Part shown: positions 17,269 to 25,656 of the stretch, one piece after another | Numbering within the stretch: the first letter of the stretch is position 1 | How the letters are laid out: every line of letters begins with the position of its first letter | Source: Edwardsiella piscicida | GTDB taxonomy: Bacteria; Pseudomonadota; Gammaproteobacteria; Enterobacterales; Enterobacteriaceae | Length of the DNA: 64,000 nt | Reading direction: 5' to 3' | NCBI RefSeq assembly: GCF_001896205.1 | Contig: NZ_MPNU01000001.1 | Coordinates: forward strand, 1,853,200 to 1,917,199 | The notes under the pieces: generated by a model | The model's input: only the letters and a program-made list of their open reading frames with translations | Told to the model about the DNA's origin: nothing | Databases searched by the model: none | Made by a program: the position numbers and the translations under genes

Positions 17269-17340
17269 ATTTTATTTCCTCATATCGATGCCAGATTCGT
17301 ATGGAGCAGCCGGGCGCGCTCGCGTCCGGCCGATGAGGCG

Positions 17341-17814
17341 CTAGATACGCTGGCAGCGTACGATGTGCGGCGCGCCGTTCTGGCTGTGACGCGGCTGCAG
17401 CAGCGAGGGTGTGGCTGGCTCCGCGCCGTGGTGGCACCCACCGCCGCAGCCGTGCGCGCCGTCGTGCGCCTTGCGCGGCGGACGGGCCTGCGCCGGATCG
17501 GTGAGCGCCGGCAGCGGGCAGCGATCCTGGCAGTAGGCGCTTTGGAGATCGCCCCCCTTGGTCAGACGGATCTCCAGCCCCATCGCCAACAGACGCTGCG
17601 CCATGTGCTGGCCGACGTTACGTACCACCAGACGCTGTACCTGATGCTGGCGCAGCAGGGCCAGCAGCTGTTTTTTCCCGGCGCAGTGCTCGGCGGCGGC
17701 GGGATTATCATAGCGGGCGATTTCGCAGCCCCGTTGGTCAAAGATCGCCACCTGAGGCGCTCGGGCCAGGTGGCCCGCGATACGGTTACCGTGCATGGGA
17801 ATAGCCGTTAGCAT
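17341..17814 (-). CDS. NifX/NafY-type dinitrogenase iron-molybdenum cofactor domain protein, 157 aa
   Basis: ATG 17814 has AAGGAG upstream. Residues about 1-105 follow the NifX/NafY/NifB-C fold (MLTAIPMHGNRIAGHLARAPQVAIFD, LLALLRQHQVQRLVVRNVGQHM, LLAMGLEIRLTKGGDLQSA), a ribonuclease-H-like domain that binds metal clusters in nitrogenase maturation and is also common in non-fixing bacteria. The C-terminal tail carries CGGGCHH, a likely metal ligand cluster. No nif genes are seen, so a metal-cluster or redox-enzyme role is more likely than nitrogen fixation. It follows the DUF134 gene by 10 bases, so the two form an operon. Confidence 0.75.
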   Translation of the reverse strand: MLTAIPMHGNRIAGHLARAPQVAIFDQRGCEIARYDNPAAAEHCAGKKQLLALLRQHQVQRLVVRNVGQHMAQRLLAMGLEIRLTKGGDLQSAYCQDRCPLPALTDPAQARPPRKAHDGAHGCGGGCHHGAEPATPSLLQPRHSQNGAPHIVRCQRI

Positions 17815-17824
17815 CGTTTTCTCC

Positions 17825-18103
17825 TTACAGCTCATCAATCATCAGTGCCTTGCCATTACTGAGACAGTCCAGCAGCTTAAAGCGCGCCCGCTTGAGAATA
17901 TTGGCCAGCGTCTGGCGAGAGACGCCCATTTCTGCGGCGGCCTGCTGCTGCTGTAACCCCTCGCGATCGACCAGCCGCAGGGCTTCAAACTCATCGCGCG
18001 CCAGCGTGACCTGTTCCAACTGCTGCAGCGGCATACCGTTGGGTTTAAAACAGCGGTGCTGTGGATGACTGCAGATCCGGCGCGGGATTTTGGGTCTGGG
18101 CAT
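17825..18103 (-). CDS. DUF134-family helix-turn-helix regulator, 92 aa
   Basis: Start taken at ATG 18103 (MPRPKIPRRICSHPQHR) because TTTAGGAG lies just upstream; a longer in-frame extension to 18157 has no support and would run over a repeat. It shows the family's N-terminal CxxxxxxxCF metal-like motif and VTLARDEFEALRLVDREGL, then a sigma-region-4-like helix-turn-helix (QQQAAAEMGVSRQTLANILKRARFKLLD). DUF134 proteins are commonly paired with NifX-like proteins, as here. It is probably a DNA-binding autoregulator; the 15-bp direct repeat directly upstream is the obvious candidate site. Confidence 0.8.
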   Translation of the reverse strand: MPRPKIPRRICSHPQHRCFKPNGMPLQQLEQVTLARDEFEALRLVDREGLQQQQAAAEMGVSRQTLANILKRARFKLLDCLSNGKALMIDEL

Positions 18104-18116
18104 AGGTTCTCCTAAA

Positions 18117-18160
18117 TGGCATATGCAATATATACACCCTGTAATTGGCATATACAATAT
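18117..18160. promoter_or_regulatory. Direct repeat upstream of DUF134 gene, candidate operator
   Basis: TGGCATATGCAATAT (18117-18131) and TGGCATATACAATAT (18146-18160) are 15-bp direct repeats with a single mismatch, 29 bases apart. They fill most of the 57-base gap between ttrR and the DUF134 gene. A regulator binding here could separate DUF134/nifX-like expression from ttrSR read-through. Confidence 0.6.
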
Positions 18161-18784
18161 TCATTTTGAGGCGGATGGACAGATGTCGCCCGCGGGCTCG
18201 GCGTTCAGCTGACAGATAAACGCGATCAGTGAGGCGGTTTCCAGCTTACGGCTGATATTGGCGCGGTGTACCTCCACCGTGCGCAGCGAGACGTGCATGC
18301 GGTCGGCGACGGCCTGATTTTTTAACCCCTGACACAGCAGATCGAAGGTCTGCCGCTCCCGCTGCGTCAGACGCGCCAGGCGTTGTCGAATCAGAGCTGC
18401 GCGCGAGCGCTGAAGGGAGACGCGCTGGGCGGCGCTGATGGCGTGCAGCAGGCTATCGCTCTCCACCGGCTTCTCCAGAAAATGGCAGGCGCCGTGGCGC
18501 AGGGCCTCGACCGCCTGGGGGACATCGCCGTGGCCGGTCAGGAAGATAACGCCGAGCACGCTCTCTCGTTCGCGCAGGGCCTGATGCACCTGCATGCCGG
18601 ACAGTCCCGGCATGCGCAGATCCAGGATCGCGCAGCCGGGCAGGGTCAGATCGGCGCCCGTCAGGAACGCGTTGCCGTCGGCGTAGGCGGCGACCGCCAT
18701 GCCGTATCCTTCGAGAATGAATCCCAGCGAATCGCGCACCGATGCGTCATCGTCGACGATATAGACCGTAGCGGGTGTGTTCAT
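18161..18784 (-). CDS. ttrR: Tetrathionate response regulator TtrR, 207 aa
   Basis: ATG 18784 overlaps the ttrS stop (ATGA). Residues 1-120 form a receiver domain (VYIVDDDASVRDSL; phospho-Asp in CAILDLRMPG; Thr in FLTGHGDV; Lys in FLEKPVE). A LuxR/FixJ-type helix-turn-helix ends the protein (LTQRERQTFDLLCQGLKNQAVA, VSLRTVEVHRANI). In Salmonella TtrR, phosphorylated by TtrS on tetrathionate, activates ttrBCA. Its place next to ttrS and the reductase genes makes the assignment firm. Confidence 0.93.
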   Translation of the reverse strand: MNTPATVYIVDDDASVRDSLGFILEGYGMAVAAYADGNAFLTGADLTLPGCAILDLRMPGLSGMQVHQALRERESVLGVIFLTGHGDVPQAVEALRHGACHFLEKPVESDSLLHAISAAQRVSLQRSRAALIRQRLARLTQRERQTFDLLCQGLKNQAVADRMHVSLRTVEVHRANISRKLETASLIAFICQLNAEPAGDICPSASK

Positions 18785-20553
18785 GGCGTCTCCTCCGCCG
18801 GATAGGGAAGGGTCAAGGTGACCCGACAGCCGCCCTGCGGGCGGTTCTCCAGCGTCAGGGTGCCGCCGAGCGTCTCGGTGACCTGCTGGCAAATGGAGAG
18901 CCCCAGGCCGAGGCCATCGGGCTTGGTGGTAAAAAAGGCCTGCTGGACGCGGTGACTCTCGCCGGGAAGACCTGGGCCGTTGTCGTCGATAGTGAGCCGG
19001 TAGGCCTGCGGAAGATAGCGCTGATCGAGCGTGATGCGGCGCGGCGGCGTCTGGGTGGATAGCGCCTCAATGGCATTTTTCAGCAGGTTAAGCAGCAGCT
19101 GCTGCAGTCCAACGGCGTCGTAGCGCCCGCGGATCGGCGTTCCGCTGAGCTGTCGCTCTAGCGTGATAGCGTGGCGGCGCCGCTCGTTGGTCAGCAGGGT
19201 CATGGTATCGTCCATGACGTCATGGGGGGCCAGGATCTGGCTGGGCTCAGGCGTGCGGCGGATCAGGCTGCGCAGGCGCTTGACGATGGCGTCGGCCCGG
19301 CTGACCTGCTGGCGGATGTGTCCCAGCGCGGGGATCAGCGTATCGACGGGGGCCTGCCGCTCCGCCCGCAGCAGGCAGCCGTCGGCATAGTTTTTGATCG
19401 CCTCCAGCGGCTGGTTGAGCTCATGGGCCAAACTGGTGCCCAGCTCTCCGACGATGGCGACGCGCTGAGCGTGCTCTAACGCCAGGCGCTTACGGTTGAG
19501 ATCCGCCTCGGCGTCCAGCAGGCGCCGCTGGGTACGCTGGAAGCGCCACTCCAGCCACAGGTGGTACAGGGTCAGCAGCAGCAGCACCCCCAGCGCGCCC
19601 CACAGCCAGGCCTGGTTCTCCTGTAGCCAGCGCAGGGCGCGCAGGGTAAGTCCGGGGGGATGGGTCTCCTCCAGGCGCCGGTAAAACTGTTCGACGCTGT
19701 AAGCGCTCTCCGGCGCACTCCAGCCCCGCGATCCGGCGGCCTGGGCCGCCGGGTGATGTTCCGGCAGGGCCAACAGCGCCCCGGCGACCTGTTTGGCCAG
19801 CGCGGGGCTGGCCTGCGCGGTGCGGGCAAATGACCAGTTGGGGTACAACAGGGTGCTGCTCTGGCAGCGAAAGTCGGGCGGGGCGATATTATCGATGACC
19901 CGAAAGGCGCCGGGGGCGATCAGTCCTTCGGCCACCATGGTTTCCAGCTGGCAGACCGGCACGATCACGGCGTCGGTTTCACCATCGCGCAGGCGGTAGA
20001 TCAGCGCATCCAGCGGAAAGCCGGCAAAGCGAGTTTGGGCGAAGAAGTGGCGGTAGTCATAGCCTTCGCGCGCCAGGCGGTAGAGCAGCGTCTGGTAGCC
20101 GCCAAAGGCCTGGGGCGAGACGGCGCTGATATTTTTGCCGCGCAGATCGGCCAGGTGGCGCAGGCGGCTGTCGCTGCGCACGATCAGCGCAGATCCGATG
20201 ACGTTGGTATTGCCGTGGCGCTGCGGGCTTTTCAGGGTCGCCAGCCAAGAGAGCGGGTAGTGCCGTCCCAACGTGACCGCCTGTCCAGGATTGGTAATCA
20301 CGAAATCCAGCCGCTGCTGACGCACGGCGCTGTCCAGCGCGCTGATGTCATAGGGTTGCAGGTGGAAGCGATAGGCGGGCAGTCGCTGACTGAGCCAGTC
20401 GGCCAGCGGCTGCCACTGACGCTCGGCCATCTGGGTTCCGCGGGTGGCCAGCACGCCAATGGTTACCGTCTGCGGCGGCGTGGGTGCCGCCCGGGCGGGG
20501 AGCAGCAAAAGCAGGGCCAGCCATGGGCTGCCGTAGCGCATCAGCGGGGTCAT
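18781..20553 (-). CDS. ttrS: Tetrathionate sensor histidine kinase TtrS, 590 aa
   Basis: A signal peptide precedes a periplasmic PhnD-like binding domain (about 25-300; VTIGVLATRG, DFVITNPGQAV), then one clear membrane helix (WLWGALGVLLLLTLYHLWL, about 313-331). The cytoplasmic part has the HisKA phospho-acceptor (GELGTSLAHELNQPLEAIKN), the N box (LLNLLKNAIEAL), and G boxes (DDNGPGLPG, DGLGLGLSIC). TtrS senses tetrathionate in the periplasm and phosphorylates TtrR. It is divergent from ttrB and overlaps ttrR by 4 bases. Confidence 0.93.
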   Translation of the reverse strand: MTPLMRYGSPWLALLLLLPARAAPTPPQTVTIGVLATRGTQMAERQWQPLADWLSQRLPAYRFHLQPYDISALDSAVRQQRLDFVITNPGQAVTLGRHYPLSWLATLKSPQRHGNTNVIGSALIVRSDSRLRHLADLRGKNISAVSPQAFGGYQTLLYRLAREGYDYRHFFAQTRFAGFPLDALIYRLRDGETDAVIVPVCQLETMVAEGLIAPGAFRVIDNIAPPDFRCQSSTLLYPNWSFARTAQASPALAKQVAGALLALPEHHPAAQAAGSRGWSAPESAYSVEQFYRRLEETHPPGLTLRALRWLQENQAWLWGALGVLLLLTLYHLWLEWRFQRTQRRLLDAEADLNRKRLALEHAQRVAIVGELGTSLAHELNQPLEAIKNYADGCLLRAERQAPVDTLIPALGHIRQQVSRADAIVKRLRSLIRRTPEPSQILAPHDVMDDTMTLLTNERRRHAITLERQLSGTPIRGRYDAVGLQQLLLNLLKNAIEALSTQTPPRRITLDQRYLPQAYRLTIDDNGPGLPGESHRVQQAFFTTKPDGLGLGLSICQQVTETLGGTLTLENRPQGGCRVTLTLPYPAEETP

Positions 20554-20745
20554 CGGGTATTCAGGCTCAGAAATTCAGTCGATGGTTAATTTTGATATAG
20601 GTCAGCAATCAAACGCTATTGTGGTTTTCCACAATAGGAAGGTCTTTTCCCTGCCGCCCATAATAAATCACGCCAATCAATAAGCGAGCGAAGATATGTG
20701 GAACTGTGACATTACGGGGCAGATGCGCTGCGCGGGGAGAGTGTG
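20554..20745. promoter_or_regulatory. Divergent ttrS / ttrB control region with 22-bp palindrome
   Basis: CTATTGTGG-TTTT-CCACAATAG at 20616-20637 is a perfect inverted repeat with 9-base arms, the best candidate for the TtrR site driving ttrBCA. TTGAT occurs at 20592-20596 and ATCAA at 20609-20613, but their 12-base spacing does not match the TTGAT-N4-ATCAA FNR consensus, so oxygen control through FNR is not shown by sequence. Confidence 0.7.
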
Positions 20746-21510
20746 ATGCAGGATGACAAACAACAACAGCGGCGGCGCCTGCTGTTAGGGATCGGCAGCG
20801 TCAGCGCCGGTCTGGCGCTGCTGCCGTGGGGGGAGGCGCTGGCGGCGCAGTCGCCGGCGGAGACGGCGTCGCGACAGGGGATGCGCGGTAAGCGTTGGGC
20901 GATGATTATCGACCTGCGTAAGTGCGTCGGCTGCCAGGCCTGCACGGTTGCCTGCTGCATGGAGAACCTGCCGCCCATCGGCCAGTTTCGCACCACGGTA
21001 AAGCAGTATGAGGTCAGCGGCGCCGCGGCAAACGGCGTCAGCCAGATGTTCATGCTGCCGCGCCTGTGTAATCACTGTGAAAATCCGCCCTGCGTCGCGG
21101 TCTGCCCGGTGCAGGCGACCTATCAGCGCGACGATGGCATCGTGATGGTGGATAACCGGCGCTGCGTCGGCTGCGCCTACTGTGTTCAGGCCTGCCCGTA
21201 CGATGCCCGTTTTATCAATCAGCAGACGCTGACCGCCGATAAATGCACCTTCTGCGCCCACCGTCTGGAGGCGGGGCTGTTGCCCGCCTGCGTCGAGTCC
21301 TGCGTCGGCGGGGCGCGCATCATCGGCGATATGCACGATCCCGACAGCACCCTGAGCCGCCTGCTGGCGCAGCATCGGGCGTCGGTTTATGTACTGAAGC
21401 CGGAGCAGCATACGGCGCCGCGGGTGTTCTACCTGGGGCTCGACGCCGCGTTTGTCAGCCAGGTCAGCGGGCAGGCAGCGCTGTACGGTGATGAGGAGAT
21501 AGGCGAATGA
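20746..21510 (+). CDS. ttrB: Tetrathionate reductase iron-sulfur subunit TtrB, 254 aa
   Basis: ATG 20746 is chosen for its spacing from GGGGAGA; GTG 20743 is also possible. A Tat signal (QRRRLLLGIGS) exports the folded protein. Four ferredoxin-type Cys clusters follow: CVGCQACTVAC, CNHCENPPCVAVCP, CVGCAYCVQACP and CTFCAHR with later Cys, holding four [4Fe-4S] centres that carry electrons from TtrC to TtrA. ttrC starts within its last codons (ATGA). Confidence 0.93.
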   Translation: MQDDKQQQRRRLLLGIGSVSAGLALLPWGEALAAQSPAETASRQGMRGKRWAMIIDLRKCVGCQACTVACCMENLPPIGQFRTTVKQYEVSGAAANGVSQMFMLPRLCNHCENPPCVAVCPVQATYQRDDGIVMVDNRRCVGCAYCVQACPYDARFINQQTLTADKCTFCAHRLEAGLLPACVESCVGGARIIGDMHDPDSTLSRLLAQHRASVYVLKPEQHTAPRVFYLGLDAAFVSQVSGQAALYGDEEIGE

Positions 21511-22562
21511 TCAGCGAGATCCTGGTAGCGCCGCAGCCGGTTGCCTGGCTGCCGTGGGCGGTGCAGTACTTTTTTTATATCGGCAGTGCCTATGGCGCGG
21601 CGCTGTTGCTGTGGCTGGCGCTGCGGCGTCGCGATAGTTACAGTGTCACATTTATTCGCGCGATGGCGCTGGTGCTGCTGATCTCCTGCGTGGTCGGGCC
21701 GCTGGCGCTGACGGCCGATCTGCATCAGCCCGGTCGTGCCTGGCACTTTTTTGCCTATCTAACGCCCGGCTCATGGATGTCGCGCGGCGCGCTGCTGCTG
21801 CCGCTGTTCTCCCTGCTGGGCGTCGTCACCGGGTGGCTCTGCCTGCGTCCCGCGCTGCAGGAGGCGGCGCGGACGCGCTGGAGCCCCCTGCTGATCCTGT
21901 TGGCTGCGGGGCGCTGGTCTGCGGCGCCGGCGCTGGTGCGCCTCTGCGCCCTGTTGACCGTGCTGTCCGGCGCCAGCATCGCCCTGTATACCGGCAGCGA
22001 GGTCGGGATAGTGGCGGCGCGTCCGCTGTGGCACCAGTGGATGCTGCCGTGGCTGTGGCTGTGCAGCGCGCCGTTGGCCAGCGTGGGGCTGTGGGCGCTG
22101 GTGCGCGGCCTGCTGGATCAGCCGGTCACGGCGACCGATCGGCGTCTGCTGCGCGCAGTGATCTGCAGCGCCGCGCTGGCGAGCCTGCTGTTGCTGGCCT
22201 GCTGGCTATTCTGGCCCTCGGGGCGGGTCGGGGCGGAGGGGCTTTCGTTTATGCGTGCACAGGCGTGGCCCGCCGCGCTGTTGCTGCTGCTGACGCTCGC
22301 GGCGTCGCGGTGGCTGGCGCAGCGGCGCTGGCCGGTCGCCCTGTTGGCCATCGGCGCGGCGGCCTCGCTGCGCTGGCTGACCCTGATCGACGTACAGCGG
22401 GTCCCCCGCTATGACGCGGGGATTTACCCTTACACGCTGGCGATCGGCAGCGAGGGGTGGCTGGGGATCCTGGCCATGGCGGGATTGTGGGTTTGCCTGG
22501 CGGCGATCCTGACTGAACTGATTGAGGCGCGCGCTGACGCGGTGGAGCAACAAAATGGATAA
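21507..22562 (+). CDS. ttrC: Tetrathionate reductase membrane anchor TtrC, 351 aa
   Basis: A NrfD-type integral membrane protein with about nine hydrophobic helices (for example FFYIGSAYGAALLLWLAL, AMALVLLISCVVGPLAL, LLLLACWLFW). It takes electrons from the quinol pool and passes them to TtrB. The start overlaps ttrB by 4 bases, and its last 8 bases overlap ttrA, matching the ttrBCA operon of Salmonella. Confidence 0.9.
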   Translation: MISEILVAPQPVAWLPWAVQYFFYIGSAYGAALLLWLALRRRDSYSVTFIRAMALVLLISCVVGPLALTADLHQPGRAWHFFAYLTPGSWMSRGALLLPLFSLLGVVTGWLCLRPALQEAARTRWSPLLILLAAGRWSAAPALVRLCALLTVLSGASIALYTGSEVGIVAARPLWHQWMLPWLWLCSAPLASVGLWALVRGLLDQPVTATDRRLLRAVICSAALASLLLLACWLFWPSGRVGAEGLSFMRAQAWPAALLLLLTLAASRWLAQRRWPVALLAIGAAASLRWLTLIDVQRVPRYDAGIYPYTLAIGSEGWLGILAMAGLWVCLAAILTELIEARADAVEQQNG

Positions 22563-25500
22563 ACGCAGACGTCATTTACTGAAGCTGGGGCTGTCCGCGG
22601 GCGGCGGCGTCGTGTTCGCCGCCGGCTATGCCACGACGGTGCGCCGTGCGGCGCGCGAGGTGACGCAGGGCAGCGCCGGTGAGCCGACGCGTAGCGCCCA
22701 GTTTGGCAACGCGCTGCAGCCGGAGCTGCGTATCGACGGCGGAGGGCGGCTGACGGTCAACCCGCAGCAGCGCCTGGCCAATGGGATGTGCTTTGGCTGC
22801 TGGACCCTGTGTGGGGTGCGCCTGCGTATCGATAATAACAGCGAACGGATCCTGCGCATCGGCGGGAATCCCTACCATCCGCTCTCTCAGCAGCAGCAGA
22901 TCCCCTACGCCACGCCGCTGGCGCAGGCCTGGCGCTCTCTGGCGGGCGAGGCGGGGCTGATGGGGCGTTCGACCGCCTGCGCCCGCGGCAATGGGATGCT
23001 GGAGATCCGTGAAAGCCCGTACCGTATCACCCAGCCGATGAAGCGGGTGGGGAAACGCGGCGAGGGGCGCTGGCAAACCATCAGCTATGAGCAGCTGCTG
23101 CAGGAGATCTGCGATGGCGGCGATCTGTTCGGCGAGGGGCCGGTGGAGGGGCTGCGTTCTCTGCGAGACCTGACCACGCCGCTGGATGCGGCGCACCCGG
23201 AGTTCGGGCCGCGGGCCAACCAGCTGCTGGTGACCAACGCCAGCGATGAAGGGCGCGATCACATCATTAAACGCTTTGCCTTGAACAGCTTCGGCACCCG
23301 CAACTTTGGCCATCACGGTTCGTACTGCGGCTATTCGTTTCGCGCCGGCTCCGGCGCATTGATGCACGATTTGGATAAGAACGCGCACATGAAGCCGGAT
23401 CTGGAGGCGGTGGAGTTTGTGCTGTATATCGGCACCTCACCGGCGCAGTCGGGAAACCCCTTTAAGCGCCAGGCGCGCCAGCTGGCCGCCGCGCGAACCC
23501 AGACGGGATTTAGCTACGTGGTGGTAGCGCCGTCGCAGCCGGTGAGCACCAGCCTGGCGGCCGGGGATAATAACCGCTGGCTGCCGATCCGCCCCGGCAC
23601 CGATGCGGCGCTGGCGCTGGCGATGATCCGCTGGATCCTGGCGCAGCAGCGTTACAACGCCGCTTACCTCAGCCAGCCGGGCGAGGCGGCCATGATGCAG
23701 GCCGGCCAGGCCCACTGGTGTAATGCGACGCATCTGGTGATTTGTCAGCCCGGGCACCCGCGCGAGGGGCAGTTTTTGCGCCGTTCGGATCTGCCGGGGG
23801 GCGTTTCGGAGACGCAGGACCCTCCGGCGCTGGTGCTGGCTGCGGCGGACGGCGCGCTGGTCAGCGCTGAGATCGCGGCGCCGGCCCAGCTGTGGGTGGA
23901 TACCGAGCTTAGCGGCGCTCAGGGTCCTCTGCGGGTAAAAAGCGCGTTGAGCTGCTTGCGCGACGAGGCGCAAAAGCTGACGTTGGCGCAGTACAGCGAC
24001 ATCTGTGGGGTGCCCGAGGCGGATATCGTTGCGCTGGCGCGGGAGTTTACCGCCCACGGGACGCGCGCGGCGGTGGATACCCACGGCGGAACCATGCATG
24101 CCAACGGCTTCTATACCGCCTATGCCATCCTGATGCTGAATGTGCTGATCGGGAATATTAATCTGAAGGGGGGGATGATGGCCAAGCCGCCGGCCTATCC
24201 CGCCTTTGGTCGCGGGCCGTGCTATGACTTCGAGCGCTTTCCGGGCAAGGTCAAGCCCGGCGGCCTGATGCTGTCGCGCAGCAAGGCGCACTATGAGCAG
24301 AGCAGCGAGTACCGTGAGAAGGTCGCCGCGGGCGTCTCGCCCTATCCCTCGCGGGCGCCGTGGTATCCGCTGTCGGCGCCCCTGCTGACCGAGCAGCTGT
24401 GCGCCGCGCTGGACGGCTATCCCTACCGCCTGAAGGCGTGGATCAGCCACATCGCAAACCCGCTGTACGGGGTGCCGGGGCTGCGCGCCCTGCTGGAGGA
24501 TCGCCTACGCTCCCCGGCGCAGCTGCCGCTGATCGTGGCGGTCGATGCCTTTATCAACGAGACCTCGGCGCTGGCCGACTATCTGGTGCCGGATACGGTC
24601 ACCTATGAGAGCTGGGGGATCGCCGGGATCTGGCAAGGGGTACCGACGCGGGCGGCGACGGTGCGCTGGCCGGCGGTGACGCCGCTGAGCGCGCGGACGG
24701 CGGACGGTCGTCCGATCAGCCTGGAGAATTTCCTGATCGACCTGGCCAAGCGGCTGGCGCTGCCCGGCTTTGGTGCCCGGGCGCAGCAGAATGCGCAGGG
24801 GGAGTGGCTGGCGATCGACAGCGGAGAGCAGTACTACCTGCGCGCCACGGCCAACCTGGCGCAGCTGGAGACGCCGGTGGCGCCGGCGACGGCGCAGGAC
24901 GTGGCGCTGAGCGGGGTCGATCGCCTGCTGCCGCTGCTGCAGGCGACGCTGCCGGCGGCTGAGGTGGGGCCGGTGGCCAGCGTACTGGCGCGCGGCGGTC
25001 GTTTTGAGGACGCGGCGTTGCGCTATCAGGGAGAGATGATGGCCCACCGCTACCGTCGCCCGTTTGCCGTGTGGAATGCGCAGGTGGCGGCGGCGCGCAA
25101 CAGCATGACCGGCGAGCGCTACTGCGGCTGTCCAACCTGGATGGCGCCGCGTCTGGCGGACGGTACGCCGCTGCGCGAGCGCTGGCCGCAGGAGGCGTGG
25201 CCCTTTGAGCTGACCAGCTACAAGTCCAATATTCACAGCGCCGTGTCTGCGCTGTCGCCGCGCCTGTGCGCCGTGAAGCGCGATAACCCGATCTACCTGC
25301 ACCCAACGGACGCCGAGCGGCTGGGGATCGGCAACGGCGACGCCGTCGAGGTGACGACGCCGGGCGGCGCCCTGCGGGCGCAGGCGATGATCTTGGACAG
25401 CGTGATGCCCGGGGTGATCGCCGTTGAGCACGGCTATGGCCACTGGGAGCTGGGCGCCCGGTCGCATATCATCGACGGACGGGCGCAGCCCGCGCCGCCG

Positions 25501-25641
25501 GTGACGCTGGCGGGCGTCAGCCTGAACCAGCTGGGGCTGGTTGACCCGACCCGTCAGAGCCCGGGGCTGCTGCTGGACTGGGTGGTCGGCTCGGCCGCCC
25601 GCCAGGGGCTGCCCGCCCGCATTCGGCGGCTGGCGAGCTAA
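22555..25641 (+). CDS. ttrA: Tetrathionate reductase catalytic subunit TtrA, 1028 aa
   Basis: Start ATG 22555 (MDKRRRHLLKLGLSAGGG) gives a Tat signal; an upstream in-frame ATG would lie deeper in ttrC. Residues about 80-90 have the reduced Cys motif of the first iron-sulfur site (CFGCWTLCGVRLR), with a further Cys in TACARGNGM. The rest is a molybdopterin-guanine-dinucleotide oxidoreductase of the DMSO reductase family, with the family's C-terminal beta-barrel end (YLHPTDAERLGIGNGDAVEV). In Salmonella the enzyme reduces tetrathionate to thiosulfate in the periplasm for anaerobic respiration. Confidence 0.93.
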   Translation: MDKRRRHLLKLGLSAGGGVVFAAGYATTVRRAAREVTQGSAGEPTRSAQFGNALQPELRIDGGGRLTVNPQQRLANGMCFGCWTLCGVRLRIDNNSERILRIGGNPYHPLSQQQQIPYATPLAQAWRSLAGEAGLMGRSTACARGNGMLEIRESPYRITQPMKRVGKRGEGRWQTISYEQLLQEICDGGDLFGEGPVEGLRSLRDLTTPLDAAHPEFGPRANQLLVTNASDEGRDHIIKRFALNSFGTRNFGHHGSYCGYSFRAGSGALMHDLDKNAHMKPDLEAVEFVLYIGTSPAQSGNPFKRQARQLAAARTQTGFSYVVVAPSQPVSTSLAAGDNNRWLPIRPGTDAALALAMIRWILAQQRYNAAYLSQPGEAAMMQAGQAHWCNATHLVICQPGHPREGQFLRRSDLPGGVSETQDPPALVLAAADGALVSAEIAAPAQLWVDTELSGAQGPLRVKSALSCLRDEAQKLTLAQYSDICGVPEADIVALAREFTAHGTRAAVDTHGGTMHANGFYTAYAILMLNVLIGNINLKGGMMAKPPAYPAFGRGPCYDFERFPGKVKPGGLMLSRSKAHYEQSSEYREKVAAGVSPYPSRAPWYPLSAPLLTEQLCAALDGYPYRLKAWISHIANPLYGVPGLRALLEDRLRSPAQLPLIVAVDAFINETSALADYLVPDTVTYESWGIAGIWQGVPTRAATVRWPAVTPLSARTADGRPISLENFLIDLAKRLALPGFGARAQQNAQGEWLAIDSGEQYYLRATANLAQLETPVAPATAQDVALSGVDRLLPLLQATLPAAEVGPVASVLARGGRFEDAALRYQGEMMAHRYRRPFAVWNAQVAAARNSMTGERYCGCPTWMAPRLADGTPLRERWPQEAWPFELTSYKSNIHSAVSALSPRLCAVKRDNPIYLHPTDAERLGIGNGDAVEVTTPGGALRAQAMILDSVMPGVIAVEHGYGHWELGARSHIIDGRAQPAPPVTLAGVSLNQLGLVDPTRQSPGLLLDWVVGSAARQGLPARIRRLAS

Positions 25642-25656
25642 GGCGGCCGGGGCGCC

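Noticed and set aside
20592-20613. Possible FNR site in the ttr control region
   Set aside because: TTGAT and ATCAA are 12 bases apart instead of 4, so it does not fit the FNR consensus.
23437-24450. Long minus-strand frame of 337 codons inside ttrA
   Set aside because: It lies antisense to a clearly recognised molybdoenzyme and its translation is His/Arg/Gln-rich without domains, as expected from GC-rich shadow frames.
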